This document shows, piece by piece, positions 1-8,668 of a DNA stretch of 64,000 nt. The stretch is from assembly GCA_002721545.1 (NCBI GenBank), contig PBKR01000032.1, positions 62,001-126,000 of the forward strand. Direction: 5' to 3'. Numbering within the stretch: the first letter of the stretch is position 1; each line of letters begins with the position of its first letter. Made by a program: the position numbers and the translations under genes. Below the pieces are notes generated by a model. That model was not told the origin of the DNA. It did not search any database and saw nothing but the letters and a program-made list of their open reading frames with translations. Source of the stretch: Nitrosomonadaceae bacterium. Lineage in GTDB: Bacteria > Pseudomonadota > Gammaproteobacteria > Burkholderiales > Nitrosomonadaceae.

Positions 1-409
1 TGTCATGATCTTGAATTTGCTCTAGATACCCTACTTGACGTGGTGTCCGACCATGCAAATTACTATGGCGTGTAACAAGAGGGGATATTGGCATATCATC
101 TCCATCAACAAAATCAAGAAAGCTATGTTTTACTGGATTCTCAGAGCTCATTAATTCAATTAAACCTAACTGAATTTGTTCAATACTAAGACTAATTTTA
201 GCTTGATTATAAAATTTTTTTAATGCGCATGATGCCATCTTTGTTTGATTAATTTTACCTCTAATACTAAAATTTTCATTACGATGGCTAATAGAAACGC
301 TAAGAATTGACTCAATTTGTTTAAGATTTTCATCCAACGCACCACATAAATTCGCAAGACGCTGGTTATCATCTGCAGGGAAAGAAATTTCTTCTAATGT
401 AGGTCTCAA
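1..409 (-). CDS. phoH: PhoH-family ATPase, N-terminal part (cut by window start)
   Basis: This is the N-terminal ~136 residues of a PhoH-like protein; the ATPase core lies outside the window. The reading frame runs from a TTG at 409 to position 1 with no stop. It ends in a segment reading LHGRTPRQVGYLEQIQDHD, which is the conserved stretch just before the P-loop in PhoH proteins. No ATG or GTG lies in this frame between the end of miaB and the PhoH-like sequence, so TTG is the best start, although no clear ribosome binding site precedes it. miaB ends 31 bases upstream on the same strand, and miaB-phoH is a standard pair in beta- and gammaproteobacteria, usually continuing to ybeY. PhoH is a predicted cytoplasmic ATPase linked to RNA metabolism. 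Confidence 0.85.
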   Translation of the reverse strand, partial: MRPTLEEISFPADDNQRLANLCGALDENLKQIESILSVSISHRNENFSIRGKINQTKMASCALKKFYNQAKISLSIEQIQLGLIELMSSENPVKHSFLDFVDGDDMPISPLVTRHSNLHGRTPRQVGYLEQIQDHD

Positions 410-440
410 GAGAATGTTATACCCAACTAAAATTACATTT

Positions 441-1838
441 TTAGTGACAAAAATTATGTTCTATAAAAGATGAAGGCTCAACTATACTTTGTACAATTTC
501 ACCACGTAATAACTTTGATGAAGCAGTGGTTATTTTAACGTCAACAAAATGCCCTGTTTTATTCAAATCTCCAGAAAAATATACCATACGGTTATTATCT
601 GTTCGCCCACACAACTCCTTAGGATTTTTTCTGGAAGACCCTTCAACCAATATACGCTGGATTGTACCCACCATATTTTTACATGCAATACTTGCTTGAT
701 ATTTAATCTTTTCCTGAACTTTTAATAACCTTTCCTGCTTGATTTTATGAGGAATATCATCAGGTAAATCAGCTGCTGGAGTTCCTGGTCGCTGACTATA
801 AATAAAACTAAAAGAGTCGTCAAAGCCTATTTCCTCAATCAGTTTCATAGTTGCATTAAAATCAGCCTCCGTTTCACCAGGAAAACCAATAATAAAATCA
901 GAGGTAAAAGACATATCTGGACAAACAGAACGAAGATTTCTAATAATTGATTTATATTCTAGAACCGTATAGCCACGTTTCATTGCCGCTAACACCCGAT
1001 CAGAACCAGACTGTACTGGCAAATGTACATGGTTAACTAGTTTATTTACTTTCTTATGGGCATCTACAAGGCGTTGTGTAAATTCCCTAGGATGAGAAGT
1101 TGTATACCGAATACGCTCAATTCCAGGCACTTCATTTATATATGCAAGTAATAATGCCAAATCTGCCATGCTTTCTTCTTCCTCACTTTCTATTGCTCCA
1201 CTATAAGCATTAACGTTTTGCCCAAGCAATGTTATTTCTTTAATCCCCTGATCAGCTAAACTAACAACCTCCATTAAAACCTCACGTAATGGACGAGAAA
1301 CCTCCTCACCACGAGTATAGGGAACCACACAAAAACTACAATACTTACTACAACCTTCCATAATAGAAACAAATGCACTTACATTCCCCTTACGTCTATC
1401 ACTATAAGCCAGTGACTCAGGTAAATAATCAAATTTCTCAATTTCAGGGAAACTTATATCTACTTGAGGTTTTCCACTAATCTTCCTTGCTTCTATCAAC
1501 TGTGGTAAGCGGTGTAAAGTTTGTGGCCCAAAAACTATATCCACATAAGGTGCCCGCTGAATTATATTTTCTCCTTCTTGACTAGCCACACAACCCCCTA
1601 CACCAATCAACAAATCAGGATTCATTTTTTTAAGCGCTCGAACACGCCCTAAATCATGAAATACCTTTTCCTGTGCCTTTTCCCTAATTGAACAAGTATT
1701 AAAAAGAATCATATCGGCACCATCAGGGTTATCAATCTGGTCCATACTCTGAGTTGCACGAAGCAAATCTACAATTTTTGTAGAATCATACTCGTTCATC
1801 TGACAGCCAAATGTTTTAATATAAAGTTTTTTACTCAT
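441..1838 (-). CDS. miaB: tRNA-2-methylthio-N6-dimethylallyladenosine synthase MiaB
   Basis: MiaB is the radical-SAM methylthiotransferase that turns i6A37 into ms2i6A37 in tRNAs reading UNN codons. The 465-residue protein has the family's full length. The N-terminal UPF0004 domain carries the three auxiliary-cluster cysteines (C12 in the [12 protein letters not shown] motif, C49, C83). The radical-SAM CxxxCxxC motif is C163, C167 and C170, followed by the VVPYTRG signature. The last ~65 residues are consistent with a TRAM RNA-binding domain. phoH follows 31 bases downstream and probably shares its transcript. Nothing looks unusual. Confidence 0.97.
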   Translation of the reverse strand: MSKKLYIKTFGCQMNEYDSTKIVDLLRATQSMDQIDNPDGADMILFNTCSIREKAQEKVFHDLGRVRALKKMNPDLLIGVGGCVASQEGENIIQRAPYVDIVFGPQTLHRLPQLIEARKISGKPQVDISFPEIEKFDYLPESLAYSDRRKGNVSAFVSIMEGCSKYCSFCVVPYTRGEEVSRPLREVLMEVVSLADQGIKEITLLGQNVNAYSGAIESEEEESMADLALLLAYINEVPGIERIRYTTSHPREFTQRLVDAHKKVNKLVNHVHLPVQSGSDRVLAAMKRGYTVLEYKSIIRNLRSVCPDMSFTSDFIIGFPGETEADFNATMKLIEEIGFDDSFSFIYSQRPGTPAADLPDDIPHKIKQERLLKVQEKIKYQASIACKNMVGTIQRILVEGSSRKNPKELCGRTDNNRMVYFSGDLNKTGHFVDVKITTASSKLLRGEIVQSIVEPSSFIEHNFCH

Positions 1839-2289
1839 ACAATTTCTTCAATTAAAATATTCTCATTATATTAATTTTTAATACTGCTTCTATCTTATTT
1901 GTTTCTCTATAAATGAATTTCTAAACGTACTGCAAATCTCCTTAAAAAACAGATTAAATAATACTAGACTAATTATTCTCTATCTATAAATAGCTATTTT
2001 TTATAAACTATTTTTTTCATTATATAATAGCTTATCTTCAAAGTATTGTTATCAAAAAATTAAAAAATCCATGTGTTACATTATTTTTGAACATTCTATG
2101 CTTAATTGAGTTATGAAAATTAATTGATTTTTTTAGATACACCATCCCTAAATTATTTAATACAATAATATGAGCTTTAACCATAGTACTAATACTGCTG
2201 CAGCATATATATAACTCAGCCCAATTAAGACTCGCCCCATGTTAAAATAAAAAGTTATAACAAATTTATTTTCTTTTATTATTGTATAG
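1839..2289. promoter_or_regulatory. Divergent AT-rich intergenic region, miaB / hemC
   Basis: This 451-base gap separates two divergently transcribed genes and must hold promoters for both. It is extremely AT-rich with long A and T tracts, so many -10-like hexamers occur, for example TATAAT near 2022, and none can be chosen with confidence. I see no tRNA, no convincing terminator and no conserved small gene. A minus-strand open frame that starts inside hemC and crosses this region has no recognisable protein character. Confidence 0.4.
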
Positions 2290-3222
2290 ATGCCATTACC
2301 CATCCCATCAAGAATTGTTATTGCTACACGTGAAAGCGCACTTGCTCTATGGCAAGCGGAATTTGTCCAGCAGAGGCTTATTAATTTATACCCCCAAAGT
2401 AAAATTAGCATACTTGGCATGACTACACGTGGCGATCAAATACTAGATATGTCTCTCTCAAAAATTGGCGGTAAAGGTTTATTTATAAAAGAATTAGAGC
2501 ATGCAATAGCAGAAGGTCGTGCAGATATTGCTGTACATTCAGTGAAAGATATACCAATGAATATGCCTTCAGGATTCACATTAGCTGCTATTGCAAAACG
2601 TGAGGACCCACGAGATGCTTTTATTTCAAATCAATATTCGAATCTTAATATGCTACCTGCTGGCAGCATAATTGGTACTTCAAGCTTGCGCCGTGAAAGC
2701 CAATTACGTGCACGCTTTCCTCATTTACAGATACATCCTTTAAGAGGTAATGTACAGACGCGATTACGCAAACTGGATGAAGAGCAATATACAGCTATAA
2801 TTTTAGCGGTAGCAGGACTTAAGAGGCTAGGATTAGCTAACAGAATCACTGCAATCTTAAATCCTGAACTTAGTCTGCCTGCAGTAGGTCAAGGGGCACT
2901 TGGAGTAGAATGCCTTTCTGAAAGGACTGATTTAATAGAGCTCATGCAGCCACTACACCACATTAAAACTGCACAATGTGTTAAATCAGAGAGGGCTATG
3001 AGCCGGGAGCTAGGAGGGAGCTGTCAAGTCCCTCTTGGAGGATTTGCAGAAATCAATAATGGGAAATTACTACTACGTGGATTCGTTGCTAATCCAGATG
3101 GATCTCGCATGCTAAGCAACCAGCTAAGTGGGAAACCAGAAGCAGGTGAGAGTATGGGTATAAGTCTAGCGAAAGATTTAAAAGCACAAGGTGCAGATGA
3201 AATTCTTTCAGCACTTAATTGA
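2290..3222 (+). CDS. hemC: Hydroxymethylbilane synthase (porphobilinogen deaminase)
   Basis: HemC condenses four porphobilinogens into the linear tetrapyrrole hydroxymethylbilane. The 310-residue protein begins with the typical [18 protein letters not shown] segment. It has the catalytic aspartate in HSVKDIP (D87), the arginine-rich substrate-binding GTSSLRR segment near 130, and the dipyrromethane-cofactor cysteine C245 in [10 protein letters not shown]. The ATG start leaves a normal N-terminus. It is the first gene of a haem cluster, but the next gene is hemX rather than hemD, which usually makes uroporphyrinogen III from the HemC product. Confidence 0.97.
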   Translation: MPLPIPSRIVIATRESALALWQAEFVQQRLINLYPQSKISILGMTTRGDQILDMSLSKIGGKGLFIKELEHAIAEGRADIAVHSVKDIPMNMPSGFTLAAIAKREDPRDAFISNQYSNLNMLPAGSIIGTSSLRRESQLRARFPHLQIHPLRGNVQTRLRKLDEEQYTAIILAVAGLKRLGLANRITAILNPELSLPAVGQGALGVECLSERTDLIELMQPLHHIKTAQCVKSERAMSRELGGSCQVPLGGFAEINNGKLLLRGFVANPDGSRMLSNQLSGKPEAGESMGISLAKDLKAQGADEILSALN

Positions 3223-3340
3223 GTATTAGTCTGTAAAAAATTTTAATAGATATGTGAAATAAATTATATTTAGATAAATTTTATAGCCTCTAGAAATGAT
3301 ATTTTAATAACAACAGAATTAACTTTATTACAAATAAACC

Positions 3341-5029
3341 ATGAGTAAAGAAATCAAATCAGATCTTACTGAAGAAGCAAAAGTAGCTGACAGTCCAAAA
3401 GCTAATAGCAAGCCAAAAGGCCTACGTAATAGTATTATTTTTCTGTTATTTTCTGCTGTCTCTATAGCTACATGGCAATGGTATGAGAATAATGGGTTTA
3501 AAAAACTACCACAGGAACTTGAAAATCTACTAGCTAAAACCGATAAGACAAATGAGGGTCAATTAGGAGAGAATAATATACCTATTAAGAATAAACTGGT
3601 GGAGAATGAAATTAACAGACCCGATGAAAATCAACTAATAGAGTCTGATATATCTGCTAATAAATCATTGAAAGAGACTAACACACATATTGAAAATAAA
3701 CTGTTAGAAATTGAGAAAAGATTAGTAGAAGTAGAATCAATTGAGAAACAACTAGCAGAAATAAATCCATCAGAAGAATTACAAAATATCTCAAATAAAA
3801 TAGAAAGCAATATAGTACAAACTAATAGCAGATTTAAACTACTTGAGACTGAATTAACTGAATCTATAGACAAACAAAAAATACTTGAGGATCTTTATCG
3901 TGACCTTACTCCTAATCATAATGAAACGACAATAGAAGACGTAGAGCAACTTTTACTTATTGCAAACTATCAGCTGCGGCTCGCAAACAATATAGAATCT
4001 GCTATAGTCGCAATGCAAGAGGCTAATGTAAGGCTGCGTCGTATTAATCATCCGAAAATATCTTATCTACAAGAGATCCTAGTACAGGACATAGATCTAT
4101 TAAAATCAGTACCAAAAATTGATATTATAGGTATTGGCCTAAGTCTTGATAACCTTATTGCAACAATAGATCAACTCCCATTGGAAATAGAACGAGTCCT
4201 TCTACCAGAAAATAATGGCACGCTTACAATACCTGATTCATCTTCAACACTTGATAAACCTATGATACCTGAGGTGTCTCAACCATGGGACAGATTCTTA
4301 GAAACACTACAAGGATTTTTTAATGATACTCCACTAGCTGGAGGTATATTTGAAGAATTTATGCGTGAAATTTGGAGTGATATTAAGAAATTTGTCAATT
4401 TTAAAGAATTGATTCGTATTGAACATGTAGGCAAACAAGATATACCACCTCCATCACACTCATATTTTCTTCGTGAAAATTTAAAATTACATCTATTAGC
4501 AGCGCATAACGCTCTACTTGCTCGTAATGCGGAAGATTTTAAATCTTATATTAAAAAATCTATTGAATGGATCAATAAACATTTTAATAATCAATCCGAG
4601 CTTGGCATGAGTATGCTAGAAACTTTACAGCAATTACACAATCATAAGATTGCCATTACAGCACCTGATATTTCAGCTAGCTATGATGCAGTACGCCAAT
4701 ATCGTATTTCCACTAAAAGAGAAGTAGTAAATACATTAATTAATTCTAAGGTAGATGCACAGAAACTAGCTGAGGATGAAAAAAATAAGAACCTATTGAG
4801 TGAAACTAAAGCAGAATCTGGAACAAAAACCGAAGTAAAAATGAAAGTTAAAACAGAAATTATAGAAGAAGCGGAAACAGAAGATGATGCTACGATAGAA
4901 ACAGGAGCTACAGAAGAAGAAACGGAAGCTAAATCAGAAGAAGTCGGAGGGGTTTTAATTATGAAAGAGGAGATGGGAAAAGGAGTGGAAATAGAAGAGG
5001 AAGTAGAAGTAGAAGGAGAAAATAAATGA
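3341..5029 (+). CDS. hemX: HemX-like membrane-anchored protein with acidic C-terminal tail
   Basis: HemX proteins are inner-membrane proteins of uncertain role encoded between hemD and hemY. They are often annotated as uroporphyrinogen-III C-methyltransferase, but they lack a SAM methyltransferase domain. This 562-residue copy has a lysine-rich N-terminus, one transmembrane segment at about residues 30-46, and a long Glu/Asn-rich coiled-coil region at about 60-185. The conserved HemX core (about 190-470) follows, with segments such as VEQLLLIANYQLRLANN. The last ~80 residues are low-complexity and very rich in glutamate, and the matching DNA is strongly purine-biased. It overlaps hemY by 4 bases (ATGA), so the two are translationally coupled. 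hemC ends 118 bases upstream. Confidence 0.85.
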   Translation: MSKEIKSDLTEEAKVADSPKANSKPKGLRNSIIFLLFSAVSIATWQWYENNGFKKLPQELENLLAKTDKTNEGQLGENNIPIKNKLVENEINRPDENQLIESDISANKSLKETNTHIENKLLEIEKRLVEVESIEKQLAEINPSEELQNISNKIESNIVQTNSRFKLLETELTESIDKQKILEDLYRDLTPNHNETTIEDVEQLLLIANYQLRLANNIESAIVAMQEANVRLRRINHPKISYLQEILVQDIDLLKSVPKIDIIGIGLSLDNLIATIDQLPLEIERVLLPENNGTLTIPDSSSTLDKPMIPEVSQPWDRFLETLQGFFNDTPLAGGIFEEFMREIWSDIKKFVNFKELIRIEHVGKQDIPPPSHSYFLRENLKLHLLAAHNALLARNAEDFKSYIKKSIEWINKHFNNQSELGMSMLETLQQLHNHKIAITAPDISASYDAVRQYRISTKREVVNTLINSKVDAQKLAEDEKNKNLLSETKAESGTKTEVKMKVKTEIIEEAETEDDATIETGATEEETEAKSEEVGGVLIMKEEMGKGVEIEEEVEVEGENK

Positions 5030-6285
5030 AACTTATTTTCTGGCTACTAACATTAATTATAGCTGCAGGAATAATCGCATTTGCAACTAAATATAATGAA
5101 GGTTATGTAGTACTGGTTGCGCAAGAATATCGTATTGAGCTAACGCTTAACATGCTACTAGTACTCCAAATTATATTATTTTCTATTTTTTATTTTCTAT
5201 TAAGAATAATAATAGCCACGCTTAAATTACCATCAAATATACGTAAATTTAGAATAAAGAAAAATCATGAAAATGCAAATTTAACATTACTTAATGCTAT
5301 AAAAGAATTCTTAGAAGGACGTTATGTTAAGGCAGAAAAGACCGCTAAGAAAGCACTAAAATTTAAAGAATCTTCTGAATTTATTGCTATTAATGCAACT
5401 ATTGCAGCACGATCTGCTCACAAGCTAAATAGAAACTCTAAACGAGATGGATTCATTAGTGTATTAGAAAAAAAGGCGCCCGACGAAAAAGCCTTATACG
5501 CCATTACAAAGTCTGAATTATTACTGGATGAGAATCGCTATGAAGAGGCACTAAATATTTTAGATACGCTAAATAATGTTGAAAAAAACCAACAAAATGC
5601 AATCCTACGGCTAGAATTAAAAGCACACCAACAAGCCAATAATTGGGAGAAAGTATTAGATCTAGTTAATAAACTGACAAAACGCAATGCTTTGAATAAA
5701 ATTCAAGCAGAAGAATTACGGCACCGTGCTCACCTAGAAAACTTTAAGAATATTGCATGGAATAAACAATTACTTAAAAGGTACTGGAGAAATATACCGT
5801 CCATTGAAAAAGAAAATAGTACGATTGCTTATTTTGGAGCACAATCATATATTGCATTAGGTGATTGTGAGACAGCAAGCAAGATCATTGAAAATAGCTT
5901 GGATAAAAATTGGAATTCAGAATTAGTTAGCATCTATGCAGATTGTATGGAGGGTAATGTAATAAGACAAATTGAATATGCGGAAACATGGTGGTTAAAA
6001 TTCTACCCTAGAGACTTTAATTTACTGCTTTCTCTAGGAAAACTGTGTATAAAAAGCGAGATGTGGAGTAAAGCACAAAACTATTTAGAAGCCAGTCTTG
6101 CGGTAAAATCAAGCTATGAAGCACATCTCATGCTGGCTCTATTAAATGAAAAAACTGGGAAGCCTGAGATTGCTAAAGACCACTATACTAAAGGCCTTAA
6201 AGCATCTCAAAATCCGGGGTCAGGAACTCTATCTGGTAAAACTATTGACTCTATTCCTACTAAGGTTTTAATCAATAAGAGCTAG
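5026..6285 (+). CDS. hemY: HemY-like TPR membrane protein
   Basis: This is the proteobacterial HemY family: an N-terminal membrane domain followed by tetratricopeptide repeats. It is unrelated to protoporphyrinogen oxidase, which shares the symbol. The 419-residue protein has two predicted transmembrane helices (about 1-19 and 40-62) in the usual HemY spacing. TPR-like helical repeats follow, for example around residues 85-120, 155-215 and 330-390. The start overlaps the hemX stop by 4 bases. The function is unknown; genetic linkage to haem genes is the only clue. Confidence 0.88.
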   Translation: MKLIFWLLTLIIAAGIIAFATKYNEGYVVLVAQEYRIELTLNMLLVLQIILFSIFYFLLRIIIATLKLPSNIRKFRIKKNHENANLTLLNAIKEFLEGRYVKAEKTAKKALKFKESSEFIAINATIAARSAHKLNRNSKRDGFISVLEKKAPDEKALYAITKSELLLDENRYEEALNILDTLNNVEKNQQNAILRLELKAHQQANNWEKVLDLVNKLTKRNALNKIQAEELRHRAHLENFKNIAWNKQLLKRYWRNIPSIEKENSTIAYFGAQSYIALGDCETASKIIENSLDKNWNSELVSIYADCMEGNVIRQIEYAETWWLKFYPRDFNLLLSLGKLCIKSEMWSKAQNYLEASLAVKSSYEAHLMLALLNEKTGKPEIAKDHYTKGLKASQNPGSGTLSGKTIDSIPTKVLINKS

Positions 6286-6291
6286 TTTCAG

Positions 6292-7332
6292 TTAGTCTTT
6301 TTTATCAGTTGGAGAAGCAATAAATGCATCAGAAATGAACTCATTTTCTGGTAAATTACGAAGCTTAATAAAATCCTTTCGGGCTGCTCCCACCATTATT
6401 GGTGATCCACAAGCATATACTTGGTAACCTGATAGACTATCAAAATCTTTTAATACAGCCTGGTGTACTAATCCTGTTCTCCCATACCAATCATCTGCCT
6501 GTAATGCTTCTGATAAAACTGGAATAAAGGAGAAATTTTCATACTTTTTTTGCCAACCTCCAGCCAGCTCTGCTAAATAAAGATCAGCCTTAGTACGAGC
6601 ACCCCAATAAAGAACCATATGCCGATTGTTCCCATGTTTCTCAGAAATATAAAATATATGCTCAAGAATACTTTTAACTGGAGCAAAACCAGTCCCACTT
6701 GCAACAAAAATAATGGGCTTATCTGAATCTTCACGAAGGAAAAACGTTCCAAACGGCCCTTCAAAACGTAAAATATCCTTTTCTTTCATAGTTGAAAATG
6801 TATGCTGAGCAAAAACACCACCGGGATAATTGCGTACATGAAGCTGTAATAAATCATCATCATGTGGGGCATTGGCTAAAGAAAAACTTCTACGCTTACC
6901 ATCTTTCATCAAAATATCAATATATTGCCCAGCAAGAAAATTTAATCTCTCATTTTCCGGCAATTTCAAAGAAATTAACATAACTTCTGGTGCTACCTGC
7001 TCCAATTTCTGTACTCGGCAAGGCAGCTTCCTAATTCTTATTCCTTTAATATCCCCTACCCCACTACATTCAATTATTAAATCAGATAATGGGCGTGCGC
7101 AACAAAATAGCGCCATACTATTCTGCTTCTCTTTTTCTGTTAAAGTATTTTCATTAAACCTGCCAAAATCTATCTTTCCCTGTATGATTTTACCTTTGCA
7201 AGCTCCACAGGCACCATTACGACAACCATATGGCAGTGAAAAGCCTTCTCGTAAAGCAGCCTGAAGGATAGTTTCTCCAGCTTTCACATTGATAATATGT
7301 CCACCAGGCTGAATAGTGATTTGATAAGGCAT
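6292..7332 (-). CDS. Ferredoxin-type flavin reductase (AscD/CDP-6-deoxy-glucoseen reductase-like)
   Basis: This is an electron-transfer protein with an N-terminal plant-type [2Fe-2S] domain and a C-terminal ferredoxin-NADP reductase module. The cluster cysteines sit in CRNGACGACKGKIIQG (about residues 37-52), with the last in LFCCARP (about 77-78). The FAD motif RRSFSLANAP (about 148) and the NAD(P) motif ASGTGFAPVKSILEH (about 212) are intact. Annotation pipelines usually call such proteins CDP-6-deoxy-delta-3,4-glucoseen reductase, but no dideoxysugar dehydratase partner (AscC-like) is nearby, so the true partner is unknown. It is convergent with hemY, with a gap of only 6 bases, and divergent from the SDR gene at 7384. 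Confidence 0.85.
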   Translation of the reverse strand: MPYQITIQPGGHIINVKAGETILQAALREGFSLPYGCRNGACGACKGKIIQGKIDFGRFNENTLTEKEKQNSMALFCCARPLSDLIIECSGVGDIKGIRIRKLPCRVQKLEQVAPEVMLISLKLPENERLNFLAGQYIDILMKDGKRRSFSLANAPHDDDLLQLHVRNYPGGVFAQHTFSTMKEKDILRFEGPFGTFFLREDSDKPIIFVASGTGFAPVKSILEHIFYISEKHGNNRHMVLYWGARTKADLYLAELAGGWQKKYENFSFIPVLSEALQADDWYGRTGLVHQAVLKDFDSLSGYQVYACGSPIMVGAARKDFIKLRNLPENEFISDAFIASPTDKKD

Positions 7333-7383
7333 TGAATTATTAAAAGATTAACTAAGAACTAATAGAAAATAACATAGGTTATT

Positions 7384-8286
7384 ATGAAACAAACTCTCCT
7401 ACTTATTGGATGTGGTGATATTGCATTACGCTCAACTACATTATTGCACTCTCATTACCGACTGGTAGGCCTATGTCGTTACCCAGAGAATGCTCCTAAG
7501 CTTCGCCAACATGGAATTATCCCTATAACTGGTGATCTCGATAAACCCAGAACCCTTAATAAAATTTCAGGAATAGCTCATGCTATATTGTATCTAGCAC
7601 CACCACCTAACCATGGAAAGCGAGATACACGTATCACAAACCTATTAGCATCACTAACAAAGAGAGTAACTGTGAGTAAGATTTTACCACAACGATTTCT
7701 TTACATCAGTACCAGTGGTGTATATGGTGATTGCAATGGTGCATTAACGCCTGAGACACGCCCAATTAACCCGCGCATAAATCGCTCAATACGGCGAGCT
7801 GATGCTGAGAAGCAGCTACGTAATTGGGGGTTACGTAATCATATTAATGTCTCAATTCTACGTGTACCAGGAATTTATGCTATTGAACGTTTACCATTAA
7901 AGCGCATACGAGAAGGTGCTCCAACGCTGGTTCCTGAAGACGATTGTTATACTAATAGCATCCATGCTAATGATCTTGTATATATTATTTTTGCAGCATT
8001 ACGCTACGCAAAACCAGGAAGAGTTTACAATGCGTGTGATGATTCTAATTTAAAAATGGGAGAATATTTCGATCTAATTGCTGATTCTTTTAGTATGCCA
8101 CGCCCACCACGTATTGCCCGCGCCAATGCCCATGAACATATTTCTAATAGCATGTTGTCATTTATGGAGGAATCAAGAAGATTAACAAATACTCGCATAA
8201 AAAATGAGCTGTATATTGAACTACATTATCCTACCGTAGCCCAAGGTATTTCTGAGGATAAAGCAACCAAATCAGAAAAAAGGTAA
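7384..8286 (+). CDS. SDR-family NAD-dependent epimerase/dehydratase-like protein
   Basis: This 300-residue extended-SDR protein has an N-terminal dinucleotide-binding motif (LLIGCGDIALRS, GxGxxA-like rather than GxxGxxG). A serine-tyrosine segment, ISTSGVYGD, sits near residue 110. The usual YxxxK is replaced by a sequence around RRADAEKQL, as in YeeZ-type SDR proteins of unknown substrate. It lies in a run with cutA, dsbD and tlpA on the plus strand. I cannot assign a reaction. Confidence 0.75.
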   Translation: MKQTLLLIGCGDIALRSTTLLHSHYRLVGLCRYPENAPKLRQHGIIPITGDLDKPRTLNKISGIAHAILYLAPPPNHGKRDTRITNLLASLTKRVTVSKILPQRFLYISTSGVYGDCNGALTPETRPINPRINRSIRRADAEKQLRNWGLRNHINVSILRVPGIYAIERLPLKRIREGAPTLVPEDDCYTNSIHANDLVYIIFAALRYAKPGRVYNACDDSNLKMGEYFDLIADSFSMPRPPRIARANAHEHISNSMLSFMEESRRLTNTRIKNELYIELHYPTVAQGISEDKATKSEKR

Positions 8287-8322
8287 AATTCTTCTGCTAA
8301 ATTAAGTAGTTTAAATAATTTC

Positions 8323-8652
8323 ATGAAACCTATACTTGTTATAACTAATCTACCAGATAAAAAAACTGCCTTGAAATTAGCTAAAAAATTAATTAATAAG
8401 AAGCTGGCTGCTTGCGTCAATATACATGCCCCATGTACATCATTCTATCGATGGAAAAATAAAATTGAAACTGCAAATGAGCAACAGATATTCATTAAAA
8501 CTTTGGCACCTCACTATATTGAGATAGAAAATACAATAAAAAAAATACACCCATACGAACTACCAGAAATTATTACTGTCCCAATAGATGGTGGCCTACC
8601 TGCATATTTGCAATGGATCTCAGATGAAACAACTACCTCAAATAAAAATTAA
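8323..8652 (+). CDS. cutA: CutA1 divalent-cation tolerance protein
   Basis: CutA1 is a small trimeric cytoplasmic protein of the PII-like fold, linked to copper and divalent-cation tolerance. The 109-residue protein has the whole family pattern: LVITNLPDKKTALKLAKKLI, then LAACVNI, the SFYRWKNKIE loop, a QIFIKT strand and the HPYELPEII motif. It sits directly before dsbD, as is common in betaproteobacteria. The cutA-dsbD pairing led to early confusion of the two phenotypes in E. coli. Confidence 0.95.
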   Translation: MKPILVITNLPDKKTALKLAKKLINKKLAACVNIHAPCTSFYRWKNKIETANEQQIFIKTLAPHYIEIENTIKKIHPYELPEIITVPIDGGLPAYLQWISDETTTSNKN

Positions 8653-8668
8653 ATATACTGGTTTATCC

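Noticed and set aside
2157-2420. Minus-strand 87-residue open frame across the hemC start
   Set aside because: It overlaps the certain N-terminus of hemC in another frame, and its sequence is hydrophobic filler from AT-rich DNA.
3341-5029. HemX as a true uroporphyrinogen-III methyltransferase that could replace hemD
   Set aside because: The sequence has no SAM-methyltransferase motifs and no HEM4 domain; it is a membrane-anchored coiled-coil protein.
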